From Chloroflexota bacterium (GTDB lineage Bacteria > Chloroflexota > Anaerolineae > JACRMK01), in NCBI GenBank assembly GCA_016200765.1, contig JACQEC010000095.1:1-7892 (forward strand): a stretch of DNA of 7,892 nucleotides. The letters run 5' to 3'. This document shows, in pieces, positions 1 to 6,563 of this stretch. The notes under the pieces were generated by a model. It ran no database searches. It saw only the letters and a program-made list of their open reading frames with translations, and was not told the origin of the DNA. The translations under genes were made by a program, and so were the position numbers. Within the stretch, counting starts at the first letter, position 1. The number at the start of each line of letters is the position of its first letter.

Positions 1-332
1 GCGGCGCACTGGGGGCCACTGCGCTGGTCGTTCCACATGATGCACGGGCGCAGAACGGCGCCGCCGGCATCCAGAAGCACGAGGCCGTGCATCTGGCCAG
101 TCAGCCCAACTCCGGCCACCCGTCGCGCGTCCACCCCATCCGCGCTTAAGACGCGGCGGATGCTGGCGACCGTCGCGGCCCACCAGTCTGCCGGATTTTG
201 TTCGGCCCACAGCGGGCGCGGCGTCGAGAACGGGTACTCGGTGGTCGCCGACGCAACCGTCTGACCGTCCTCGTCTATCAGGACCGCCTTACTGCCGGTC
301 GTGCCGATGTCAACGCCGAGCAGGAGGGTCAT
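1..332 (-). CDS. xylB: Xylulokinase (FGGY family), N-terminal part, cut by window edge
   Basis: This gene encodes the N-terminal 110 residues of an FGGY-family carbohydrate kinase, best read as D-xylulokinase (D-xylulose + ATP to xylulose 5-phosphate, cytoplasmic); the rest lies off the left edge. Visible motifs are the phosphate-binding GVDIGTTGSKAVLID (residues 6-20), WAEQNPADWW (42-51), GLTGQMHG (76-83) and MWNDQRS (99-105). The Met-His pair at 81-82 is the substrate-contact signature of xylulokinases and argues against glycerol kinase or gluconokinase. The ATG at 330-332 is the natural start because the nucleotide-binding motif begins a few residues later. No Shine-Dalgarno sequence precedes it: the 19-bp gap to the upstream gene is filled by a dispersed repeat, so translational coupling to the isomerase-like gene is likely. 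Family assignment is confident. Xylulose as substrate is likely, but the C-terminal half is needed to confirm it. Confidence 0.9.
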   Translation of the reverse strand, partial: MTLLLGVDIGTTGSKAVLIDEDGQTVASATTEYPFSTPRPLWAEQNPADWWAATVASIRRVLSADGVDARRVAGVGLTGQMHGLVLLDAGGAVLRPCIMWNDQRSGPQCA

Positions 333-348
333 TCGACAGGCTCATGAC
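332..348. repeat. Dispersed intergenic repeat, copy A (TTCGACAGGCTCA core)
   Basis: The sequence ttcgacaggctcatgac fills almost all of the 19-bp gap between the xylB start and the stop of the isomerase-like gene. The same TTCGACAGGCTC core recurs at 1524 and 1557. It touches the xylB start codon and leaves no room for a ribosome binding site. Similar sequences are common as dispersed intergenic repeats in several GC-rich phyla; that is recollection, not a database result. Confidence 0.7.
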
Positions 349-351
349 AAG

Positions 352-1506
352 TCATAGAGACATTGTCGGGCGCGGCAGTGGGGGCAGGGAATCGGCGCGT
401 GGCGCGCGCGCGCGAATCAGGTACGCCTCAAGCCAGCCGCGCGACCGGTCGGGGTGCTCGGTCGCCCAGATAATCGCCTCGTGGTCGAGGTAGTTGATCC
501 GGTCGTTGGCGGCGCGCAGAGCGTCCATCGAGTTCTTCAACGCGACGTCAACCGGCATCCGTTCAGGGTTGATGTCGAGGCCGAACCAGCCATCGTAGCC
601 ATACATCTTCAGCGCGTAGAGCGTGGCTTCCATCGCTTCGGGCGAGATGACGCCCGCGTTCAGGTCTTGATCGTAGTTGCCCAGCGGCTGGCTGTTCCAA
701 TGGGTGTGGGCGAGGCGGCCATATTCCATCGCCATGCCGTAGGCATAGGGCGCGTCTTCGTAGCCCATCAGCATGTGGCCGACTTCCGGGTTGAGCGCGA
801 CCAGCGCGTGCCCTTCGGCCAACAGCCGCTTGTTTTCGGGGTGTTGGAGCAGAGCCTCGGTCTTCAAGCCGAGCAAGAGGCCCTCGAAGGTTGTGCCGTA
901 GAGGATGTGCCCGCGCGGCTCGTACGGTTTCGGCTCCTCGGCGATGCGCACGCCGGGCACGGCGTCCATCGCCTCGGCCAGCCCGGCGGCGAAGCGGTCG
1001 CGCGCGGCGCGCAGGTCTGCGCCGAAGGCGTTTTCGTAGCCGTCTATGCCCGGCCAGACCACGGCAAACTCGGTATCCAGCGCGCGGTTGAGCCGCAACG
1101 CATTAGCCGTGCGCTCAATGGCCGCGCGCCGCACCGACTCGATGGGGTTGGACAGCGAGCCCCACTCAAACTGCGCGTCGTAAAACAGCAGGGGAATCAC
1201 CGTCAGAATCTTGACGCCCGTGTCGCGGCTGAACTGCTGCCAGAGGTCAAGGTTATGCTCGTTGATCTCGTTCGGGTAGTGCGCCTCAAGCCCGCGCAGG
1301 CCGTAGGCCGCCAGCGAGGCCGCGATGTCGAGCCGCGCGGCGATGTCAATTTCCGGCTTATAGCGGTCGTGAAAGCGGCTGGCGGGCGGCGAAAAGAACC
1401 AGATGCCCGCCGAAAACTTCAGGTCCAGCTCGAACGCCTGCAAGTGCTCGACCAACGCTTGGGGCGCGCGCCGTTTGGCCTGCGCCCTCAAATCTCGGAG
1501 ACTCAT
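352..1506 (-). CDS. Xylose-isomerase-like TIM-barrel sugar isomerase with altered active site
   Basis: A 384-residue TIM-barrel protein that I align by eye along its length with actinobacterial-type D-xylose isomerase (XylA, about 388 residues). Conserved landmarks, with Streptomyces numbering in brackets, are H76 (catalytic H54), W151 (W137), E191 and K193 in EEPKP (E181, K183), E241 and H244 in NPEVGH (E217, H220), D279 and D281 in YDQDL (D255, D257) and D311 (D287). Two key positions differ: N79 replaces D57, the partner of the catalytic histidine, and H269 replaces metal ligand D245. It is therefore probably an aldose-ketose isomerase or epimerase of this fold, but not safely a standard xylose isomerase. 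Adjacency to xylB favours an aldose-to-ketulose role. The ATG at 1504-1506 is supported by AGGAG at 1514-1518, seven bases upstream. The gene sits 73 bp after the oxidoreductase and 19 bp before xylB. No signal peptide is visible, so it should act in the cytoplasm. I leave the symbol blank because the specificity is uncertain. Confidence 0.85.
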   Translation of the reverse strand: MSLRDLRAQAKRRAPQALVEHLQAFELDLKFSAGIWFFSPPASRFHDRYKPEIDIAARLDIAASLAAYGLRGLEAHYPNEINEHNLDLWQQFSRDTGVKILTVIPLLFYDAQFEWGSLSNPIESVRRAAIERTANALRLNRALDTEFAVVWPGIDGYENAFGADLRAARDRFAAGLAEAMDAVPGVRIAEEPKPYEPRGHILYGTTFEGLLLGLKTEALLQHPENKRLLAEGHALVALNPEVGHMLMGYEDAPYAYGMAMEYGRLAHTHWNSQPLGNYDQDLNAGVISPEAMEATLYALKMYGYDGWFGLDINPERMPVDVALKNSMDALRAANDRINYLDHEAIIWATEHPDRSRGWLEAYLIRARAPRADSLPPLPRPTMSL

Positions 1507-1523
1507 CTTTGCGCTCCTAATCG

Positions 1524-1588
1524 TTCGACAGGCTCACGATGTATCTTTCGACATCCTTCGACAGGCTCGGGATGCAGGCTCACGATGC
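1524..1588. repeat. Cluster of TTCGACAGGCTC repeats in the oxidoreductase/isomerase spacer
   Basis: Three copies of one short unit lie in the 73-bp spacer and run into the upstream gene: ttcgacaggctcacgatg at 1524-1541, a unit at 1552-1574 whose ends CATCC and GGATG are inverted copies of each other, and a truncated caggctcacgatgc at 1575-1588. A partial ttcgacat lies at 1547-1554. The last copy includes the stop codon of the oxidoreductase gene (1580-1582) and encodes its final residues. The same core recurs at 332-348. Confidence 0.75.
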
Positions 1589-2779
1589 ATAGGCGATCGC
1601 CACGCGGCGGCCTGCGCGCGCCGATTGCAAGATCGCGTCGCAGATGACGGCGTTGCGGTAGCCGTCTTCAAACGTCGCGCCGTAGGGGGCCACGTCTTTG
1701 TCGTTCACAATCGCATCCAGCAGGTGGTGCAGTTCGTGCACGAAGGTGTGCTCCCAGCCGATGATGTGGCCGTGCGGCCACCAGTTGGACCAGAACGGGT
1801 GGTACGACTCGCTGACCAGCACATCGGTGAAGCCCTGCGTCTCTTTCGGACTACTGTCCTTCCAAAAGACCTCAAGCTCGTTGAAACGCTCAAGGTTGAA
1901 CGAGAGCGACCCCTTCGAGCCGTTGATCTCGATCACCTCGTGGTTCTTGCGCCCGGGGCAGAAGCGCGAGGCTTCGAGCGTGCCCACCGCGCCGTTTTCA
2001 AACTCGACCATGGCCGCGAAGGTGTCGTCCACCTCGACCTTGCCGCGCCCCACGCCGCCCGGCAGGGGGCGCTCGTCAATGAAGGTATGCGTCTGTGCCA
2101 GCACGCTCCGCGGCTCGCCGACGAGGAAGCGCGCCAGATCAATGATGTGCGCGCCGAGGTCGCCGAGCGCGCCGGAACCGGCGGCGGCCTTATCCAGCCG
2201 CCAGATCAGCGGGAAGTTGGGGTCGGTGATCCACTCTTGCAGATAGACCGCGCGAAAGTGGTAAATCTGGCCCAGCGCGCCGCTGTGGATCAGTTCGTAG
2301 GCCTGGCGGATGGCGGGCACAAAGCGGTAGTTGAACGCGACCGAGTGCTTGACGCCGGCCTTGGTCACCGCGTCGAGCATCTGCCGCGCTTCCTCCGCCG
2401 AGCGCGCCATCGGCTTCTCGCAGATGACGTGCTTGCCGGCCTGCGCCGCCGCGATGCACGGCCCGGCGTGCTGGTCGTTCGGCCCGCCGTTGTCAAACAA
2501 CTGGATGCGGTCATCTGCGAGCATCTGGCGCCAGTCGGTGTAGTAACCCTCGTAGCCGTAGCGCATAGCCGCCTCGCGCACGGCATCCTCGGTGCGCCCG
2601 GCGATGGCGATCAGGCGCGGAATCGCCACCGGCGGGTACATCATATACGGTATCTTCTTGAAGGCGTTGGAGTGCGCCTTGCCCATGAAGGCGTAGCCCA
2701 GCATCCCCACGCCGACCTCCGGCGCGGGGCGCGTCGCCTTGCCGCCTGCCATCGTCACAAACCCGACCTGCTCGGACAT
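1580..2779 (-). CDS. Gfo/Idh/MocA-family sugar oxidoreductase
   Basis: A 399-residue NAD(P)-dependent oxidoreductase of the Gfo/Idh/MocA family (glucose-fructose oxidoreductase / inositol dehydrogenase type), presumably cytoplasmic. The N-terminal Rossmann fold begins with VGVGMLGYAFMG (residues 22-33). NGGPNDQHAG (97-106) is the usual nucleotide-side loop, followed by the family EKP motif at 121-123 with the catalytic lysine K122. The C-terminal beta-sheet substrate domain carries GDLGAHIIDLARFLVGEP (206-223), with the conserved Asp207, His211 and Asp214 expected near the active site. Members oxidise or reduce sugars, inositols or sugar acids; specificity cannot be read from the sequence. 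The frame is open further upstream to 3007, but the ATG at 2777-2779 is chosen because a strong GGGGGGAGAGAG tract precedes it and the earlier part overlaps the neighbouring gene. It starts 14 bp after that TIM-barrel gene, so the two are very likely cotranscribed and act on related substrates. Its stop codon lies inside a dispersed repeat. Confidence 0.92.
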   Translation of the reverse strand: MSEQVGFVTMAGGKATRPAPEVGVGMLGYAFMGKAHSNAFKKIPYMMYPPVAIPRLIAIAGRTEDAVREAAMRYGYEGYYTDWRQMLADDRIQLFDNGGPNDQHAGPCIAAAQAGKHVICEKPMARSAEEARQMLDAVTKAGVKHSVAFNYRFVPAIRQAYELIHSGALGQIYHFRAVYLQEWITDPNFPLIWRLDKAAAGSGALGDLGAHIIDLARFLVGEPRSVLAQTHTFIDERPLPGGVGRGKVEVDDTFAAMVEFENGAVGTLEASRFCPGRKNHEVIEINGSKGSLSFNLERFNELEVFWKDSSPKETQGFTDVLVSESYHPFWSNWWPHGHIIGWEHTFVHELHHLLDAIVNDKDVAPYGATFEDGYRNAVICDAILQSARAGRRVAIAYAS

Positions 2780-2781
2780 AA

Positions 2782-2793
2782 TCTCTCTCCCCC
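2782..2793 (-). promoter_or_regulatory. Ribosome binding site that fixes the oxidoreductase start
   Basis: On the minus strand a purine tract GGGGGGAGAGAG lies two bases before the ATG at 2777-2779. It follows directly after the TAG stop of the upstream TIM-barrel gene (2794-2796). It supports the 399-residue start over the in-frame ATG at 3007. Confidence 0.65.
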
Positions 2794-3792
2794 CTATTCT
2801 TTCTGAAAGGACGCATCGAACGCCCGCGCGGAGGGCGCGAAGTCGGCGCGGCGCACGAACGCGAGCGCCTCGCGCGCGCCCCACTCGCGATCCATGCCCG
2901 AGTCTTCCCACTCGATGGACAGCGGCCCCTGATAGCCGATGCGGTTCAACGCGCGAAAGAGTGCGCCGAAATCCACATCGCCATGGCCGGGCGACACGAA
3001 ATCCCAACCGCGCTGGGCATGGCCGAAATTCAGGTGACTGCCGAGAATGCTTTTGCGCCCGTCGAGCGCGCGCTTGCTGTCCTTGACGTGAACGTGATAG
3101 ATGCGGTCGGCAAACTCCATGACATAGGCCGCCGAGTCCAGGAATTGGTGCGCGAAGTGGCTGGGGTCGAAGTTGATGCCGAAGCCGGGTCGGCGGCCAA
3201 CCGCGTCGAGCGTCTTGCGCGTGGTCACGAAGTCGTAGGCGATTTCGGTCGGGTGAACTTCGAGCCCGAAGCGCACGCCTTCGGCGTCAAAGACCTCGAT
3301 AATCGGATTCCAGCGATCGGCGAAATCCTGATAGCCCGCTTCAATCTCCGCCGGGTCGTTCGGCGGAAACGAATAGAGCATCGGCCAGATGCGTGAGCCG
3401 GTAAAGCCGTTGACCTGTGTCACGCCAAAGCGCGCCGCGGCGCGCGCGGTGTCCATCATGCGCGCGGCGGCGCGGCGGCGCACGCCTTCCGGCTCGCCGT
3501 CGCCCCAGACCTCCGGCGGCACAATGCTCCGGTGCCGCGCGTCAATGCGGTCGCACACACACTGGCCGACGAGGTGGTTGCTGATGGCGAAACACTTCAG
3601 ATGGTGCCGGTTCAGAATGTCCCAGCGCGACTGGCCGTAGCCGGGGTCGGCGAGGGCTTTATCCACCTCGAAGTGGTCGCCCCAACACGCCAACTCAAGG
3701 CCGTCAAAGCCCCACGCGCTCGCCTTGGCCGCCAGCGTCTCGAGCGGCAGGTCGGCCCATTGGCCGGTGAACAGGGTAACAGGTCGTGCCAT
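2794..3792 (-). CDS. Sugar isomerase/epimerase, AP-endonuclease-2 / xylose-isomerase-like TIM barrel
   Basis: A 332-residue TIM-barrel protein of the sugar phosphate isomerase/epimerase superfamily (AP_endonuc_2, COG1082-type; includes IolE, IolI and ketose 3-epimerases). Expected metal ligands are visible in order: E178 in LEVHP, D209 in NFDPSH, H235 in YHVHVKD and E294 in SIEWED. An N-terminal strand motif GLELACWGDH lies at 31-40 and SPGHGDVDF at 267-275. Members use a divalent metal to isomerise or epimerise free, phosphorylated or keto-sugars; some act on 3-keto-glycosides. The substrate here is unknown. The start at 3790-3792 (MARPVTLF) is preferred over the upstream in-frame ATG at 3877-3879 because AGGAG lies seven bases before it and the extra N-terminus would be encoded by the inverted repeat. 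It ends in TAG 14 bp before the oxidoreductase, pointing to a shared transcript and consecutive reactions. No signal peptide is seen. Confidence 0.9.
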   Translation of the reverse strand: MARPVTLFTGQWADLPLETLAAKASAWGFDGLELACWGDHFEVDKALADPGYGQSRWDILNRHHLKCFAISNHLVGQCVCDRIDARHRSIVPPEVWGDGEPEGVRRRAAARMMDTARAAARFGVTQVNGFTGSRIWPMLYSFPPNDPAEIEAGYQDFADRWNPIIEVFDAEGVRFGLEVHPTEIAYDFVTTRKTLDAVGRRPGFGINFDPSHFAHQFLDSAAYVMEFADRIYHVHVKDSKRALDGRKSILGSHLNFGHAQRGWDFVSPGHGDVDFGALFRALNRIGYQGPLSIEWEDSGMDREWGAREALAFVRRADFAPSARAFDASFQKE

Positions 3793-3799
3793 CGGTTCG

Positions 3800-3804
3800 C
3801 TCCT
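3800..3804 (-). promoter_or_regulatory. Ribosome binding site that fixes the isomerase/epimerase start
   Basis: AGGAG on the minus strand, seven bases before the ATG at 3790-3792. It decides the start in favour of the 332-residue protein; the alternative start at 3879 lies within the inverted repeat and overlaps the stop codon of the GH116 gene. Confidence 0.65.
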
Positions 3805-3830
3805 ATCCTTATAAAAGTGTGCGCGTTGCG

Positions 3831-3899
3831 CGTGAGCGCGTTCCGCGTTGATACTACTCGTGAGACCGTCAAAACGCATTAACGCGCAACGCGCTCACG
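3831..3899. repeat. Large imperfect inverted repeat straddling the end of the GH116 gene
   Basis: Left arm cgtgagcgcgttccgcgtt (3831-3849) and right arm aacgcgcaacgcgctcacg (3881-3899) are complementary at 18 of 19 positions, with a 31-base loop that can pair a little further at its base. The arms are themselves built from repeated GCGTT/GCGC units, and a third partial copy (gcgcgttgcg) lies at 3821-3830. The right arm encodes the last residues (RERVAR) of the GH116 protein and contributes the last base of its TAA stop. It could act as an mRNA-stabilising or attenuating stem-loop. Only a weak T-run follows on the minus strand (CTTTTAT), so I do not call it a terminator. Confidence 0.75.
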
Positions 3900-6551
3900 T
3901 CGCTTGGGCGCCGCGAGTTGCACAGTTAGCATCTGTCCCGCGGCCAGCGTCAGCGGCTCGGCCAGCGTCACGGCCACATCGCCGTTGTGGAAAGCGGTTG
4001 TGATTGCCAGCGGCGAGCCATCAACGCTCACCGCGGCCGTCAGCGTCTCGCCGTTCTGGGCCAGCAGGCGGAAACGGAGACTCTTCACGGTGAGCGTGCC
4101 GCAGCGCAAGGCGATGGTCTCGGTTTGCGCCCGCTCGCTCACGCGCTGGGCGAATGTGCCCCAGCCGTCGCGGGCGACGAAGGGCGCGCGGTAGTCGTCC
4201 GGCGTGATGGCCGGCGCAAAGGTTAGGTCTGCCGCGCCCGCGTCGTAAGAGAAGCCCGACGCCGCTTCCAGCAGTGTCCACGAGGCCATCGCCCGCACGT
4301 AGTGATCGCCGCACTCGATGTCGTTCCACGGGTTCTGCTTGCGGCCATCGTAGCGGGCGCGCGTGGCCTCCACGATGCGCAGAGCCGGCTCCACGTCGCC
4401 CTCTTGCAGGAGGAGCGCGGCCACCTCATACTCGATGCCCGTCCACACCTCATCGGAATAGAGCGTCGGCACGGCGGGCCGTCCGCCGCGCGGCCACGTG
4501 CACAAGAGCAAGCCCTGATCCTCTTCGGCGACGAACGCGCGCGGGCGCTGGTCGTGGCCGCGGAAGTGCTCGCGGAAATTATGCGTGAAGATGGCCTTCG
4601 CCGCCGAGCGGACGTGGCCGACGTCCAGCACATGGCCCAGCCCCAGCGTGTGCGCCCACCACTGGCCGAGCAGGTGGTCGGCGTGACAGCCGCGTCCCCA
4701 GTTCTGCTCCGGGTGCTGTGTGAAATCCACCGCTTGCTCGTAATACTCGCTGTTCCACAGCCGCTGTTCAAGCGCGGCCCGCCCGCGTTCATAAACGGCG
4801 CGGCACTCGCCGGCCGACGTCTGGTCGTCCAGGCGGCGCGCCATCTCCTCGGCGGCGCGCAGGGCGGCGAGATAGAGCGTGCCGATGAAGGTGTTAGCGC
4901 CAAAGATCGAAATGTCGTAGGTATTCGGCTGTTCGCCCTCGATGACGCCCGCGCGCGCCGGGTCGTGCGCCGTCCAGACATAGGTCAGCGCCTGCTTGAC
5001 CGACGGCCAGACGCGCGCCAACCACACGGCGTCGCCTCCGGCGCGGTATTCGCGGTAGGTCTTCAGGATCGCCCCGAGCAGGCCGTCCAGCGCGGGCGAG
5101 GCTGGCCCGCCGATCTCCCGGTCCCAGACGCGCGGCAGGTAGATGGGCAGGAGCACGCGGTGCGGCAGGTAGCCGCTGGGGTGCTGTTGGATGTCCCACT
5201 CGGTATCGCGCATGGTGCGCTCAAGCGCGGGGAAGAGGCGCGCCAAGGCCATCTCATAGTTCCACACGTGCGTGCAGTTCAACGGGCAACAGCCGCCAAT
5301 GGGGTCAACCAAGTGCGGGGTGGACGCGCCGCTGCAACCCTCGAACCCGTAGAAGCGCCCATCCTCCGCCCAGAAGCAACTGGGCGAGCGGATGATGCTC
5401 ATCTGCGAAGTGACCGCGTCAATCAGAGGGCGCGGCAGGGTGGTATCGTAGAACGTGTCGCGCGCGAGGCGGGTCTGCGCGGTCAGGCGGTCGGCGTGGG
5501 TCTGCGCGTACGCGACCACGTCCAGCGCGGAGCGAAACCAGTGGTTGTACTGGTTGCCGATCCAGAACTTGCTCTTGTTGTCCGACAGGCCAAAGAACGT
5601 CTGCTGGGAGTAGTTGACGAAGCGATTGGGGAAGTGCCACGCGATGAGAAACGTCACCGCGCGCGCTTCGCCGGGGGCGAGCGCGAAGGGCACCGCCAGC
5701 GCGCCGTTCCAGGTGCGCCCGGCCGCGCTGGGCGTGGTGTCGGCGTTGTTGTTCAGGCGCCCATCGGAACTGAAGTCTTCCCAGAAGCCGCGCAGGTCAT
5801 CCCACTGGGTCAGGAAGGTGGCGTCGGGCGCGAACGCGGCCAGCGCCATACTGCCGTAAGCGTCGTCGTCTTCAGGCAGGCGCGCCGTGCCCATGTGAAT
5901 CGCCGTCAGCGCGCCGAGCCGCGCCAGTGTGTTGAAGTTGCCGCCGTAGGCAAAACACTTCGTGTTGAAAATGGGAAGCACACCGTCCCAGCCCACGGCG
6001 TTTTGCAGGGTGGCCGCGACCGAAGCGTGCAAGGGGTGGTCGGTCGGGTTGGTCACCGTCAAGTTGAAGAGGATGACCGGCAGACCCGAGTCTTTGCTGT
6101 CTAACGGGATGAACGGACTGAACGCTTCCATGCCAACCTGCACGGGCAGGGCGGCGTCGTGGTAAGACAACTCGGCGATGGGGTACTCGCCGATGAACTC
6201 GGTGCGCTCGACGCCGGGCAGTTGTTGCAACAGGTGGCGGTGCGCCAGCGGCACGAGGTGGTCGTTGGAGGTTGGCGGCGGGATTGGCCCTTCGGTCGCG
6301 TACAGCGCAGGCGACTGCAAGACACGCGCGACCGGCTGTTCCGGCGCGCTGGGCCGCCGCGCCCAGACCGCGAAGAAGGAGTGCGGCACGCAGGCAAGGT
6401 GGTTGACCTGATTGTGTATCTGCCACTGGCGCAGGGAGCCATCGCCGCACAACGCAATCGTGCCGGCGCCGATACCGCCGAGCGGCATGGCGATGGCGCG
6501 CAGGGCAGAGCCACGATAGATGTACCGGTTGTGAGGGGATACAGAAGGCAT
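3879..6551 (-). CDS. GH116-family glycoside hydrolase (GBA2-type, DUF608)
   Basis: An 890-residue protein of the non-lysosomal glucosylceramidase / GH116 group, whose bacterial and archaeal members are beta-glucosidases, beta-xylosidases or N-acetylglucosaminidases. The N-terminal beta-rich domain carries PLGGIGAGTIALCGDGSLRQ (23-42) and spans roughly 1-345. The (alpha/alpha)6 catalytic domain follows, with CTHVWNYEMALARLFP (426-441), NTYDISIFG (543-551), GCHADHLLGQWWA (621-633), SDEVWTGIEYEV (699-710) and NPWNDIECGDHYVRAMASW (740-758). D625 matches the family acid/base aspartate. E479 is my candidate nucleophile, from spacing relative to the TYD motif. About 130 C-terminal residues form an extra beta-rich tail. 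No signal peptide is seen, so it probably cleaves imported oligosaccharides or glycosides in the cytoplasm. The ATG at 6549-6551 has GAGGA nine bases upstream, overlapping the TGA that ends the sigma-factor frame. The 3' end lies inside an inverted repeat. Exact substrate unknown. Confidence 0.92.
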   Translation of the reverse strand: MPSVSPHNRYIYRGSALRAIAMPLGGIGAGTIALCGDGSLRQWQIHNQVNHLACVPHSFFAVWARRPSAPEQPVARVLQSPALYATEGPIPPPTSNDHLVPLAHRHLLQQLPGVERTEFIGEYPIAELSYHDAALPVQVGMEAFSPFIPLDSKDSGLPVILFNLTVTNPTDHPLHASVAATLQNAVGWDGVLPIFNTKCFAYGGNFNTLARLGALTAIHMGTARLPEDDDAYGSMALAAFAPDATFLTQWDDLRGFWEDFSSDGRLNNNADTTPSAAGRTWNGALAVPFALAPGEARAVTFLIAWHFPNRFVNYSQQTFFGLSDNKSKFWIGNQYNHWFRSALDVVAYAQTHADRLTAQTRLARDTFYDTTLPRPLIDAVTSQMSIIRSPSCFWAEDGRFYGFEGCSGASTPHLVDPIGGCCPLNCTHVWNYEMALARLFPALERTMRDTEWDIQQHPSGYLPHRVLLPIYLPRVWDREIGGPASPALDGLLGAILKTYREYRAGGDAVWLARVWPSVKQALTYVWTAHDPARAGVIEGEQPNTYDISIFGANTFIGTLYLAALRAAEEMARRLDDQTSAGECRAVYERGRAALEQRLWNSEYYEQAVDFTQHPEQNWGRGCHADHLLGQWWAHTLGLGHVLDVGHVRSAAKAIFTHNFREHFRGHDQRPRAFVAEEDQGLLLCTWPRGGRPAVPTLYSDEVWTGIEYEVAALLLQEGDVEPALRIVEATRARYDGRKQNPWNDIECGDHYVRAMASWTLLEAASGFSYDAGAADLTFAPAITPDDYRAPFVARDGWGTFAQRVSERAQTETIALRCGTLTVKSLRFRLLAQNGETLTAAVSVDGSPLAITTAFHNGDVAVTLAEPLTLAAGQMLTVQLAAPKRRERVAR

Positions 6552-6563
6552 GACGTGTCGTCC

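Noticed and set aside
454..1647. Long plus-strand open frame (397 codons) opposite the isomerase-like gene
   Set aside because: Its sequence is Arg/Val/Gly-rich with no recognisable motif, and it is antisense to a clearly conserved protein. Such frames are expected opposite GC-rich genes.
2794..2796. Genome-wide reassignment of TAG as an explanation for the amber codon in the sigma gene
   Set aside because: The TIM-barrel gene ends in TAG exactly where the family ends; reading through would add 13 unrelated codons to a TGA and overlap the next start. The transposase fragment also ends in TAG. TAG therefore appears to act as an ordinary stop here, leaving only local read-through or mutation.
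1403..2806. Plus-strand open frame (467 codons) opposite the oxidoreductase
   Set aside because: No domain is recognisable. Its N-terminal part translates the dispersed repeats and the rest mirrors the real minus-strand gene.
2780..3007. 76-residue N-terminal extension of the oxidoreductase from an in-frame ATG at 3007
   Set aside because: It overlaps the upstream TIM-barrel gene, is Arg-rich and lacks family similarity. A good ribosome binding site precedes the ATG at 2779.
3808..3813. TATAAG as a possible internal -10 box for the epimerase/oxidoreductase genes
   Set aside because: Transcription would start within or next to the ribosome binding site, and no -35 element is visible because the upstream sequence is the inverted repeat.
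3793..3879. 29-residue N-terminal extension of the TIM-barrel isomerase from an ATG at 3879
   Set aside because: It would be translated from the inverted repeat. AGGAG lies seven bases before the ATG at 3792, where family similarity begins.
3821..3899. Rho-independent terminator after GH116
   Set aside because: The stem is strong but overlaps the stop codon, and the following T-run on the minus strand is short and interrupted.
4302..6104. Plus-strand open frame of 600 codons within the GH116 gene
   Set aside because: Despite its length it has no family signature and low-complexity Arg/Ala/Val composition, while the minus strand encodes continuous GH116 motifs throughout.
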